Shown here in pieces: positions 28,605 to 37,443 of a DNA stretch of 64,000 nucleotides. The notes under the pieces were generated by a model. That model was not told the DNA's origin. It was given only the letters and a program-made list of their open reading frames with translations, and did no database searches. Both the position numbers and the translations under genes were made by a program. The first letter of the stretch is position 1; each line of letters begins with the position of its first letter. The DNA is from Methylocella tundrae (GTDB lineage Bacteria; Pseudomonadota; Alphaproteobacteria; Rhizobiales; Beijerinckiaceae), in contig NZ_CABFMQ020000077.1 of assembly GCF_901905185.1 (NCBI RefSeq), forward strand, positions 1 through 64,000, given 5' to 3'.

Positions 28605-29552
28605 ATGCCGTCCAAGCCAGATGCTCCGCGCGCCAAAACGGCGAGACGCAACGCGCTTTCTACGGTAGCGGCATGTATGACTCTCGGCCTCGCGGCGCCG
28701 GCCCGCGCGGCCGACGCGCCGCCCGCCGATAGCGCGCCCGTGCAATCTTCCGATTCCCCGATCGCCGACTATTTCGCCAACTGGCAGAATCGCGTCGAAC
28801 AGGCGCAGGCGAGCCAGCCCCACTGGATGACCCCAATGACAACGGTCACCCCGCGGCTCGAACAAGAGTATAGATACGACCAATATAAGCAATATTTGCA
28901 AAACGGGGCTCAGATCGACAATTTCGGCGGCGGCAAAGGGCTGGAGCTCATTCCGACGACCACCAATGAAATCCTGCTTAACATTCCGGCTTATCAGCAT
29001 CGGTCGAATGTCAAACCGGCGACCGGTTTCGCCGATGGCAACTTCGTCACGATCAAACAACGGCTGCTCAGCGCCAACGAAGAAAATGGAAACTATATTC
29101 TCAGCGCTTTTCTTGGGGTGCAGGCGCCGACCGGCATTACCGCCTTTACCAACAGACCAGCCTGGATTGTCACCCCGACGCTGGCAGGCGGCATCGGCTG
29201 GGGTGATTTCGATATTCAGGGGACGGTTTCCCTTCCGCTCCCGACCGACAATTTGCACGCCATCGGCTATTCGATCGTCACCAGTGCAACGTTACAATAT
29301 CATTTCTGGGAATATTTCTGGCCGGAATTCGCCTTCAACGACACTCAGTGGACAAGCGGCGTGCGCGCAGGCCGGAATCAGCTCTTCGTGAGCCCTGGCA
29401 TCGTTTTCGGCCGTTTTCAGATCTACAAGCGCGTGAAGCTTAGCTTCGGCATCTCCTATCAGGTCGCGGTTGTGCCTGATCACGCCATAACGGTGCCGCT
29501 GACGCCTGTGTATAATCACGCGTGGCTCCTGAGCATGCGCATGACGTTTTGA
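28605..29552 (+). CDS. Outer-membrane beta-barrel protein, unknown function
   Basis: A 315-residue exported protein. A signal peptide is visible (ACMTLGLAAPARAADAPPAD, cleavage after ARA), and the sequence continues with alternating hydrophobic/polar strands and ends in MRMTF, the aromatic C-terminal residue typical of barrel assembly. Strand-like stretches such as GNYILSAFLGVQAPTG and VKLSFGISYQVAVV fit a small barrel like those of the phenol-degradation MetA or transporter-type families, but I cannot assign a function. It follows the RND operon after 144 bp and has its own AAGGAACAG site, so it may be part of that envelope block. Confidence 0.7.
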   Translation: MPSKPDAPRAKTARRNALSTVAACMTLGLAAPARAADAPPADSAPVQSSDSPIADYFANWQNRVEQAQASQPHWMTPMTTVTPRLEQEYRYDQYKQYLQNGAQIDNFGGGKGLELIPTTTNEILLNIPAYQHRSNVKPATGFADGNFVTIKQRLLSANEENGNYILSAFLGVQAPTGITAFTNRPAWIVTPTLAGGIGWGDFDIQGTVSLPLPTDNLHAIGYSIVTSATLQYHFWEYFWPEFAFNDTQWTSGVRAGRNQLFVSPGIVFGRFQIYKRVKLSFGISYQVAVVPDHAITVPLTPVYNHAWLLSMRMTF

Positions 29553-30291
29553 CCGGTATTTTCTTTGACCTGCGGCGCGGGCGGTCCTCGCTTCGGTTTG
29601 GCGCCGCAAGGTAAGGCCTTGACAACAGGTCATTCCAGTCGGGCAGCGGCCTCGTCCGCGCCAACGGCTGCCGGGGCAACGCTCTTGCGCCACGCCCGAT
29701 GAACGCCCCTGCCCCCGCTTTGACTCCCGCGATCCAAACAGCGGCGGATCATAGCGGCCGACCATATAATTTCTGTCCCTTCGCCGGGATCAGACAAGAC
29801 AAATCGCAGCATCGCAGGCAGCAAGGCGAGGCTCCATCTCGCCATTCCTCACGGCGTGCGAAAGCGCAACGAGACGTGGCGCCCCATCCCAGCCGAATCT
29901 CGTCTGATCAATGCAGCGATTCGGCATAGCCGCCGTTCCGCGCTTTCGGAGCGCCGCGCTTTCCATCTTGGAGAAATTGAACCCGATTCGTTGAGCGAGC
30001 GGGCGGGCGCGGCTCGCACGAGCTACGACGGCAGGTCAGCGCATCCGGACATGAACGAGGCATGCCGCGCGGCCTTTCAGCCACCGTATGAATATAGGGC
30101 CTCGCCTGCGTTCAGGATGGAATCCGCAACGGCATGTGCAAACAACGTTTGTGAATTGCTTTTTATGAAATTCACTTTTCCGAATATATCAATAATTTGT
30201 CACATAGGATTTAAATATCGAGCGCATACGCCCCTAACCTCTACTTCGAGGTGTTTTTCTCTACTTGGCTACTATTCTCTGGGGGCATACG
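29553..30291. other. Intergenic region of about 740 bp, no gene recognised
   Basis: The first 600 bp are GC-rich with frames that show no family features on either strand. From about 30165 to 30260 the sequence becomes AT-rich (for example AATATATCAATAATTTG) and is the likely promoter region of the porin that follows. A decayed gene in the GC-rich part cannot be excluded. Confidence 0.5.
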
Positions 30292-32031
30292 TTGAATCAA
30301 GATTTGTTATCGACAACGCTGAGCGCTCCACGCGGTGAGTCGCGTTCTTGCGGCGTGGCCCTTGTCCAGGCGTCCTCGAAAGATCGACGCATTCTCAAGC
30401 TGGCGCTAGCCGCCATTGTCTCCCTCGTCACTTTGGAAGCGAGAGCCGCCGACGACGGGGCCACGGCCGACGAGATTCGTGCGCTGAGAGCGCAGCTGAA
30501 GCGTTTGGAAGCCAAGGTCAATGATCAGGCGCGCAAGCAAAAGGAAACGCAGGTCCAGATTCACGATGTGGCGCGCCGGGCGCCCCCGGCGGCCGCAGAA
30601 TCAATGCCGAGCGGCGTTGCTCTCGGTTCCCTCGGCGGGGTCGCCCCGACCGGCCTCACCGCCGTCGAATCCTCGATCCGCGGCCTGCCAGTGGCGGGAG
30701 CGCCGAGCCTTTACATCAACGGCGTCAGCATCACGCCTGGCGGCTTCCTCGCACTCGAAGGTCTGTTCCGCAGCCGATTCGTCGGCGCCGACATCGGCAC
30801 GCCATATCAAAACATTCCTTACGGAAATGTTCGCACGGGCAGCGCAAATGAATTCCGCTTGAGCGCGCGCCAGAGCCGCGCCTCGCTTCTCGCCAAGGGA
30901 GACGTCAATCCGACGACGCATCTCGCCGGTTATATGGAGCTCGACTTCCTCGGCGCCGCGCAGACCGCCAATTCGAACGAGAGCAACTCGTTCACGCCGC
31001 GCATCCGGCAAATATACGCAACCGTCGACCAGGAAGATTTCGGCGCGCATCTGCTTGCCGGACAAGCCTGGTCATTATCGACGATGTATTCCAAGGGACT
31101 GGTCCCACGGCAGGAAAATATTCCATTGACCATCGACGCACAGTACGTCGTGGGCTTCACCTGGGCTCGTCAGCCGGGCATCCGGGTCGTCAAGGATTTC
31201 GACAAGACTTTCTGGGCCGGCCTTTCCGTAGAAACTCCGCAGACGACATTTGGCGGCTTTACCACGGTGGGCGCAACGGCGGCGACGCTTCCAAGCACGC
31301 TCGTCTTCAACCAGGCTCCTCCGGGCGGGTCCTTGTTCAACTCGCTGAACGCGGTTTCCCTCAACCACATGCCGGATATTATCGGTAAGGTCGCCTGGGA
31401 TCCGACCTTCGAGGGCCACAATGTTCACATGGAGGCCTTCGGGCTCTTCCGCGACTTCTACAGCCAGGTTAACAACAGCAACCAGGATGTTGCCGGAGGC
31501 GGTTTCGGCGGCTCCATCCTCGTATCCCTGCTTCCAAAAGAGCTTGAGGCCCAGTTTTCAGCTACGACGGGCCGCGGCATCGGCCGCTATGGCGCAGGAC
31601 AACTCCCCGACGTCACATTTAATTGGAACGGCACAATTTCTCCGGTCCAGGAAACAATGCTGCTCGCGGGCTTGACATGGCATCCGACTACGGACCTTGA
31701 TGTTTATGCCTATGCGGGCGAAGAAACCGAGAACGCCAGCTATTCGAACACGACGACGGGGAGCGCCGTCAATGCTTTCGGCCTCGGCAATCCTCTCTTC
31801 TCGAATGCAGGCTGCTCGATCCCCGGATCTACGGTCTGCAACGGTAACATTCATTTGATACGCCAAATTACTGCCGGATTGTGGGACAAAATCTACCAGG
31901 GTTCATTTGGGCAGTTGCGCGCCGGCTTGCAATACTCATATACCCAGAAGTATTCGTTTCAGGGCATTGGCGGCGGAGCGAAAGCTGATGACAGCATGTT
32001 CTTTGGAAGCCTTCGCTATTATCCGTTCTGA
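30292..32031 (+). CDS. Porin-like outer-membrane protein with N-terminal coiled coil
   Basis: A 579-residue outer-membrane protein. A signal-like segment (LKLALAAIVSLVTLEARA) precedes a coiled coil (DEIRALRAQLKRLEAKVNDQ), as in DcaP- and OprB-like trimeric porins, where it helps peptidoglycan contact or trimer formation. The barrel follows from FLALEGLFRSRFVG to the C-terminal FGSLRYYPF ending in Phe. The start is uncertain: TTG at 30292 has GGGGG nine bases upstream, while TTG at 30265 and GTG at 30355 are in frame. It precedes the two-component genes by 49 bp, suggesting regulation by them. Confidence 0.8.
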   Translation: MNQDLLSTTLSAPRGESRSCGVALVQASSKDRRILKLALAAIVSLVTLEARAADDGATADEIRALRAQLKRLEAKVNDQARKQKETQVQIHDVARRAPPAAAESMPSGVALGSLGGVAPTGLTAVESSIRGLPVAGAPSLYINGVSITPGGFLALEGLFRSRFVGADIGTPYQNIPYGNVRTGSANEFRLSARQSRASLLAKGDVNPTTHLAGYMELDFLGAAQTANSNESNSFTPRIRQIYATVDQEDFGAHLLAGQAWSLSTMYSKGLVPRQENIPLTIDAQYVVGFTWARQPGIRVVKDFDKTFWAGLSVETPQTTFGGFTTVGATAATLPSTLVFNQAPPGGSLFNSLNAVSLNHMPDIIGKVAWDPTFEGHNVHMEAFGLFRDFYSQVNNSNQDVAGGGFGGSILVSLLPKELEAQFSATTGRGIGRYGAGQLPDVTFNWNGTISPVQETMLLAGLTWHPTTDLDVYAYAGEETENASYSNTTTGSAVNAFGLGNPLFSNAGCSIPGSTVCNGNIHLIRQITAGLWDKIYQGSFGQLRAGLQYSYTQKYSFQGIGGGAKADDSMFFGSLRYYPF

Positions 32032-32080
32032 TATGGCATAATCAATCCAGCGATCTTCGCTGGATGTTTTGGGAGCAGAA

Positions 32081-32788
32081 GTGTCTGAAGGCAACGTGGA
32101 CGAACAGAGGCCTCTTCTCCTCGTCGAAGATGAACCAGCTTTGGCGCAGGAGATCGGGAAGGAGCTGGAACGTCTCGGCTATATGGTGAAGGTTGCGACG
32201 TCGGAGGCCGCGGGGCTGGAAGCCGCGCGGTCGACTGACGCCGCCCTTCTGATCGTCGACCGGATGCTTGCGAACACTGACAGCCTTTCAATGATCGAAA
32301 CGTTGCGCGGCGAAGGGAATCGGACTCCCGTCCTTTTCGTGAGCGGCCTCGCAACGGTCGACGAACGGATTCGCGGATTAAAAGCAGGCGGCGACGACTA
32401 TCTGACAAAGCCGTTCGCCATGGGCGAGCTCGCCGCCCGCGTTGAAGCGTTGCTGCGCAGATCAAACGATGCGCCAACCGTGATGTTGCGCGTTGGTCCC
32501 TTGGAACTGGATCTGATCGCGCGCAGCGCGCGACGCGGAGAGCGCACGCTCGATCTGCTGCCGACCGAGTTCAAGCTTCTTGAATATCTGATGCGCCGTC
32601 CGGGCCAGGTTGTAACGCGAGCCATGCTGCTTGAGGACGTATGGCATTACCGCTTTCTGCCCCAGACGAATTTAGTCGACGTTCACATCGGCAAATTGCG
32701 GCGAAAGATGGATATGGGAGGGGAGCCCACGCTGATTCGCAGCGTGCGCCGGTCTGGGTTCAGGCTTGATGTGGACGCCGATCGCTAA
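32081..32788 (+). CDS. OmpR-family response regulator
   Basis: A 235-residue DNA-binding response regulator. The receiver domain has the acidic pair in LLLVEDEPAL, the phospho-acceptor Asp60 in LLIVDRMLAN and the conserved Lys in DDYLTKPFAMGEL. The C-terminal winged helix matches OmpR/PhoB (LLPTEFKLLEYLMRRPGQVV and VDVHIGKLRRKMD). The GTG at 32081 has GGGAG upstream; TTG at 32069 is the alternative. It overlaps the histidine kinase gene by 20 bp. Probable targets are the neighbouring porin and RND genes. Confidence 0.92.
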   Translation: MSEGNVDEQRPLLLVEDEPALAQEIGKELERLGYMVKVATSEAAGLEAARSTDAALLIVDRMLANTDSLSMIETLRGEGNRTPVLFVSGLATVDERIRGLKAGGDDYLTKPFAMGELAARVEALLRRSNDAPTVMLRVGPLELDLIARSARRGERTLDLLPTEFKLLEYLMRRPGQVVTRAMLLEDVWHYRFLPQTNLVDVHIGKLRRKMDMGGEPTLIRSVRRSGFRLDVDADR

Positions 32789-34226
32789 TCTTCGCCGATC
32801 CGCGACATTTCGCCTCGCCGTCTTCTTTGCATTCGCAATCGTAGCTGCAACGTCGCTGGTGCTCGCCTTCGTCTATTGGCAGGTCGATAAGTCAGACACC
32901 GCACATTTCCACAGATTGCTCGTTGATGAGGCCGCAGCCGTCATCAACGAGCCGGAGAGCCAACTGCGGCGCCAACTTGAGCTGCGGCTGACGCGAGACC
33001 TGCGCCGGGTCGACTACGCTGCTCTTTTCGATGTCGGCGGAAAGCACGTTTTCGGCAATGTCGCAGCGCTGCCCGACGATCTTCCGATCGACGGCGGCGC
33101 CCATCTCGTGGAAGTTCCGGCGCGTTTCGTCGGCCCGGGGGGTAAAAATGAGCCGGCATTGTTCGTCGCGCGCAGGCGCCCCGATGGCGGCGTTCTGCTG
33201 TTCGGCCGAAACCTCTATGAGGTTTACATCGTCCGGCAATTTGTCCTTGAAGCGCTCGCCCTTGGCATCGCGCCAACCATCGTGCTGGCTCTCATCATCG
33301 GGTCGATTTTCAGCGTGCGCGCAGCGCGTCGGCTGAAATCGATCAATGGCCAGATCATGCGCATCATGCACGGCGACCTGAACGAACGGCTCCCGACGCA
33401 TAGCTCAAGCGACGATCTCGATCACGTCGCGAGAGCGGTCAACATCATGCTTGACGAGATCGTGCGGCTGCTCGAGCAGATCAAAAGCGTCGGCGACAAC
33501 ATAGCCCATGATCTGCGGACGCCCTTAGCGGTGATGCGGGCCAGACTGGAGCGTAGCCTTGAAAGCGATTCTGTTGAGACTTTGCGGGCGGCTGGCGAAA
33601 AAGCGATCGCCGACCTTGACCATGCGCTGACAACGGTCTCAGCCCTCTTGCGCATTTCCGAGATTGAACATGGACGCAAGACAAGCAGCTTTTCCGAAGT
33701 CGACCTTAAAGAGGTTTGCGTTAATACATTCGACCTGTTCGAACCCTTGGCCGCAGAGAAATCGATCGCCTTCACGATCGATGCGCCGGCGCCGCTGTTG
33801 GTCGCGGGCGATTTCGATCTTCTCGTTGAGGCCGTCGCCAATCTCATTGACAACGCCATCAAATTCACGCCGACCGGCGGCTCCGTGAAGATTATAGCGA
33901 AAATGGCCCCCAGCGGCCCGCTTGTGCGCGTATCGGATACCGGCCCCGGCGTTGCCCTTTCCGACCGCGGCAGCATCTTCAAGCGATTCTACCGCTCCGA
34001 AAAGAATCGACATATTCCGGGCGCCGGTCTGGGATTAAGCATGGCCGCCACCATCGCTCGTTTGCACGGGTTTGATCTTCGCGTCGCCGATAATCACCCG
34101 GGGGCCGCGTTCGAGATGGCGGCGCAGGGGGTTGGTCAGTCAACCGCATCCCCTTCGCCGGACCATAGCCGGCTTGCGCAGATTCCACCGACGCCGTCAA
34201 ATGCAGCGGCTCAAAGTATAAAATAG
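32769..34226 (+). CDS. Sensor histidine kinase (EnvZ-like layout)
   Basis: A 485-residue membrane sensor. The first helix is near residues 12-35 (FRLAVFFAFAIVAATSLVLA), followed by a periplasmic domain of about 120 residues, a second helix (LALGIAPTIVLALIIGSIFS) and a HAMP domain. The HisKA box is NIAHDLRTPLAVMRARLERS with His247 as phospho-acceptor, followed by a HATPase domain (N box LIDNAIKFTPTGG; G boxes VSDTGPGV and GAGLGLSMAATI). It overlaps the regulator gene, so the two are translationally linked. The ligand is unknown. Confidence 0.92.
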   Translation: MWTPIANLRRSATFRLAVFFAFAIVAATSLVLAFVYWQVDKSDTAHFHRLLVDEAAAVINEPESQLRRQLELRLTRDLRRVDYAALFDVGGKHVFGNVAALPDDLPIDGGAHLVEVPARFVGPGGKNEPALFVARRRPDGGVLLFGRNLYEVYIVRQFVLEALALGIAPTIVLALIIGSIFSVRAARRLKSINGQIMRIMHGDLNERLPTHSSSDDLDHVARAVNIMLDEIVRLLEQIKSVGDNIAHDLRTPLAVMRARLERSLESDSVETLRAAGEKAIADLDHALTTVSALLRISEIEHGRKTSSFSEVDLKEVCVNTFDLFEPLAAEKSIAFTIDAPAPLLVAGDFDLLVEAVANLIDNAIKFTPTGGSVKIIAKMAPSGPLVRVSDTGPGVALSDRGSIFKRFYRSEKNRHIPGAGLGLSMAATIARLHGFDLRVADNHPGAAFEMAAQGVGQSTASPSPDHSRLAQIPPTPSNAAAQSIK

Positions 34227-34255
34227 CATTCATGAAATGGCGCTCTCCTTGCAGA

Positions 34256-34282
34256 GCATAAAAATCATTTTATGCCATTTTT
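34256..34282 (+). terminator. Rho-independent terminator after the two-component operon
   Basis: Perfect 8-bp stem GCATAAAA / TTTTATGC (34256-34263 and 34268-34275) with a 4-base loop, followed by CATTTTTC. It lies 30 bp past the kinase stop. An outer AAATGGC / GCCATTT pair could lengthen the structure. Confidence 0.65.
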
Positions 34283-34890
34283 CTACACAGACAATCTTAT
34301 AAACACTATCTAGTATCTAAAATACGGCAAAGGCATAAGTCGTCGCGTCAGCTCGCAACTACCGGAGCACTCGGTGAGGACCGTAACACGCATAGCGGCG
34401 GATCGCTTGGACTACGATCGTTCGGATCAGCACGGTCGCGAAGGTCTCGGCGAGAGCCAATCCAGTTCCAAAACTTCCGGCAAAGTCGCCAACTGAGATT
34501 CAGGCTGAATAGCTGAGGAGCCGCAGCCGGCTTCTCGAGCAGCCTGATACGGAGCGGTCGCGTCGCGCCCCCCCTTGCGATCGCTCTTTCAGAGCCCCGG
34601 GCGTTTGCTCCCCAACGGCGCCCGGGGTTCGCCTTGGATATTTCCGGACTCGCGATTCCAGCGCATGGTGCGGCGAAGGGGCGATCAAGCTGGTCCAACA
34701 GGCGGCGATCCGCCGTCGCCGCTATAGTCTCCGTCCGCGTGGCGCGTGCGGCACAGGCTTTCGTTCAATCGGGACGCCCGCTTCTGCCGTTATCGCGTCA
34801 GGGAAATGCGATCATGCGATAAATCTTGGCGACCAAAGCCAATGATCGGCGTTTCCAGCTCAGCCCGCAGTTTTCTGGCGGAGAAGAGAC
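34283..34890. other. Intergenic region of about 600 bp, no gene recognised
   Basis: After the terminator comes an AT-rich patch to about 34335, then GC-rich DNA with frames that lack family features and good ribosome-binding sites. I see no RNA gene or repeat here. Confidence 0.5.
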
Positions 34891-35283
34891 ATGAAGCAGA
34901 TGATTTGGCTAGTCGCGTCCGGCGTGACGCTGGCATCCACCCTGGCTCTCGCTCAACCGGCGAAGATTGGAACGACGCCCGCCGGCGATATTCTCGAGGC
35001 GCCCGGCGGCCATGCCTTGTACGTCTATGATGGCGATAAGATCGACCTTGGACAGCAGGGGAAGTCCTCGTGCAATGGCGAATGCGCGCAGCGATGGCCC
35101 CCTTTCTCAGCAGGCGTCGATGCGCAATCGATGGGGGATTGGGGCATCATCCTCCGCGAGGATGGATCAAGGCAGTGGACCTATAAGGGACGCCCACTTT
35201 ACACTTGGACACAGGATACGGCTCCTGGACAAATCAATGGCAACGGCTATCAGGGAAATAAATGGCACGTTGCAAAGCCCTAG
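34891..35283 (+). CDS. COG4315-type secreted protein with Yx(F/W/Y)xxD repeats
   Basis: A 130-residue exported protein with a signal peptide (MKQMIWLVASGVTLASTLAL, cleavage near AQP). It contains the paired motifs of the predicted lipoprotein family COG4315: HALYVYDGDK with the Cys pair in SSCNGECAQRWPPF, and RPLYTWTQDTAPGQ near the end. There is no lipobox Cys, so it is probably soluble in the periplasm. The family is often linked to electron transfer or metal stress, but no activity is established. The start has GGAGAAGAGAC upstream. Confidence 0.83.
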   Translation: MKQMIWLVASGVTLASTLALAQPAKIGTTPAGDILEAPGGHALYVYDGDKIDLGQQGKSSCNGECAQRWPPFSAGVDAQSMGDWGIILREDGSRQWTYKGRPLYTWTQDTAPGQINGNGYQGNKWHVAKP

Positions 35284-35661
35284 CCGAGCGGGGTCGCGCA
35301 AGACTGGCTGCCTTACATTTCCGGCAAATCGTCAGCGTTTCGCCAGCCGAACCGCGGAGCCGCGACGCTCGATAGCGGCGCACAAAATTCCCTTCCCCGC
35401 CCTGGCTCCGCCAGCGCGGGACGCCAAAGTCAGGGAACCTGAAGGCACATTCAGGGTTATTGCGCTGCGCCGCGATTCGAGATGCCCTCTCTCGTCCTTC
35501 GTTCCGGACGCGAGCCCTGGACCCGCAACAGATGACCCAATTCGGCGCACTGCAGTCAACCGCGGGCTTGAGGCCCACAGCGCCTCGCGTTCGCGGTGTG
35601 ACTTTCTTATGCCCAAAACACTGCTCCAAGCTGCTGTGGCCCTGGCGCTGGCGTTGCACAT
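35284..35661. other. Intergenic region, no gene recognised
   Basis: About 380 bp before treZ. Frames on both strands are open because of the high GC content but show no family features. No clear promoter or terminator was seen. Confidence 0.45.
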
Positions 35662-37443
35662 ATGAGCGCGCGCGTTCATCGCACGCCAGGCGGCGCTGTG
35701 CTCGAGCCAAACGGCTGCGTGCGTTTTCGCCTCTGGGCGCCTGCAGCTGAAAAAGTCGGCCTGCTGCTGAACGAACGCGCCATGCCGCTACCCATGACAC
35801 TGAAGCCCGGCGGCTGGCATGAGCTCGTGACAAACGCAGAGCCCGGCAGCCGCTACCAGTTTGTGATGGCCGACGGCGCGAGGGTTCCAGATCCCGTTTC
35901 TCGCTTCCAGCCGCATGATATACATGGCCCAAGCGAGGTCATTGACGCGGCATCCTACCGATGGTCGACAAACTGGACCGGCAGGCATTGGAGCGAGATC
36001 GTTCTTTATGAGCTGCATATCGGCGCTTTCACCAAGGACGGCACGTTTCAAGCCGCCATGGGAAAGCTCGGCCATCTCGCCGCGCTGGGCGTCACCGCGA
36101 TCGAGATTATGCCGGTCGCGGATTTCCCGGGCCGGCGCAATTGGGGCTATGACGGCGCGCTGCTCTATGCGCCCGACTCGTCCTATGGCCGCCCCGAAGA
36201 CTTCAAGGCGCTGATCGAGGCCGCGCATGCGTGCGGAATCGCGGTACTGCTCGACGTCGTTTACAATCATTTCGGACCGGAGGGAAACTACCTTCCTCTC
36301 TATGCTCCCGAATTCTTCAACAGAAGGCGGACGACGCCCTGGGGCGACGCCATCAACTACGACGGCGCCGGAAGCGAGGCTGTCCGGGAATTCGTCATTC
36401 ACAATGCATTATACTGGCTCGAAGAGTTCTATCTCGATGGCCTGCGCTTCGACGCAACCCACGCGATCATCGACGAAAGCGCCAGGCATGTTCTTGACGA
36501 AATCGCCGAACGCGCGCGCGCCTTTACGGATCGGCCGATTCATTTGCTGCTGGAAAACGAGGAAAACGAAACGCGGCGCATCGCGCCTGAGGCCTGCGCC
36601 CCGCCCCACTTCACGGCGCAATGGAATGATGATCTTCATCATGTATTGCACGTCGCGGCGACGCGCGAGCGAAGCGGCTATTACGCCGATTACCAAGGCC
36701 GCACGGATCTGCTCGCCGCGGCGCTGGCCGAGGGTTTCGCTTATCAGGGCGAGATCATGCCTTATCGAGGCGCGCCGCGCGGCGAACCTTCGGCGTTCCT
36801 GCCCCCGAGCGCTTTTGTCGCTTTCATCCAGAACCATGACCAGATCGGCAATCGGGCCTTTGGCGAGCGTCTCGGGATGATAGCGCCGGCCCATGTCATG
36901 CGCGCGCTTTCCGCCGTCTATCTACTGTTGCCGCAGATCCCTATGATGTTCATGGGAGAGGAATGGGGCGCTCAGCAACCGTTCCCGTTCTTCTGTGATT
37001 TCGAGGGGGACCTCGCCGACGCCGTGCGCAAAGGCCGTCGTGAGGAGTTCGCGCGCTTTCCTGAATTCGCCGATCCAAAACAGCGCGAGCGCATTCCAGA
37101 TCCGCTCGCCGAGGCGACGTTCGAAAGCGCGAAGCTCGACTGGTCGCGCATGGACCAAGCCCATTGCGAGCGATACCGAGCGCTGATCTCTGTCCGCAAG
37201 CGTGAGATCACGCCCCGGCTGAATCAGATTACGCGCGGCGGCCAAAGCGTCATTCACGGAGAGAGCGCTGTTGAAGTGCGTTGGAGCGCAGGCGCCAATG
37301 AGACGCTGACGCTGGCGGCTAATCTTTCGGAAAGGCGGATTGCCTTTCCGCCGTCGCGCGGCCGCAGTCTCTGGTCGGAGGGGTATTGCGAACCAGCGCT
37401 TGGACCATGGTCGGTGCGCTGGTCTGTTGAGACGCAACAATGA
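35662..37443 (+). CDS. treZ: Malto-oligosyltrehalose trehalohydrolase
   Basis: Releases trehalose from maltooligosyl-trehalose, the last step of the TreY/TreZ route. The 593-residue GH13 protein has an N-terminal domain (GCVRFRLWAPAAEKVGLLLN), then the barrel with LDVVYNHFGPEGNYLPLY, DGLRFDATHAIIDE (nucleophile Asp) and HLLLENEENET (acid Glu). The third acid is in FIQNHDQIGNRA. The trehalohydrolase-type motif MFMGEEWGAQQPFPFFCDF is present. The stop overlaps the treY start as ATGA. No strong ribosome-binding site precedes the ATG. Confidence 0.95.
   Translation: MSARVHRTPGGAVLEPNGCVRFRLWAPAAEKVGLLLNERAMPLPMTLKPGGWHELVTNAEPGSRYQFVMADGARVPDPVSRFQPHDIHGPSEVIDAASYRWSTNWTGRHWSEIVLYELHIGAFTKDGTFQAAMGKLGHLAALGVTAIEIMPVADFPGRRNWGYDGALLYAPDSSYGRPEDFKALIEAAHACGIAVLLDVVYNHFGPEGNYLPLYAPEFFNRRRTTPWGDAINYDGAGSEAVREFVIHNALYWLEEFYLDGLRFDATHAIIDESARHVLDEIAERARAFTDRPIHLLLENEENETRRIAPEACAPPHFTAQWNDDLHHVLHVAATRERSGYYADYQGRTDLLAAALAEGFAYQGEIMPYRGAPRGEPSAFLPPSAFVAFIQNHDQIGNRAFGERLGMIAPAHVMRALSAVYLLLPQIPMMFMGEEWGAQQPFPFFCDFEGDLADAVRKGRREEFARFPEFADPKQRERIPDPLAEATFESAKLDWSRMDQAHCERYRALISVRKREITPRLNQITRGGQSVIHGESAVEVRWSAGANETLTLAANLSERRIAFPPSRGRSLWSEGYCEPALGPWSVRWSVETQQ

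Noticed and set aside
29856..30338. 160-residue frame upstream of the porin
   Set aside because: It crosses the AT-rich promoter-like DNA and the porin start, and the composition is not protein-like.
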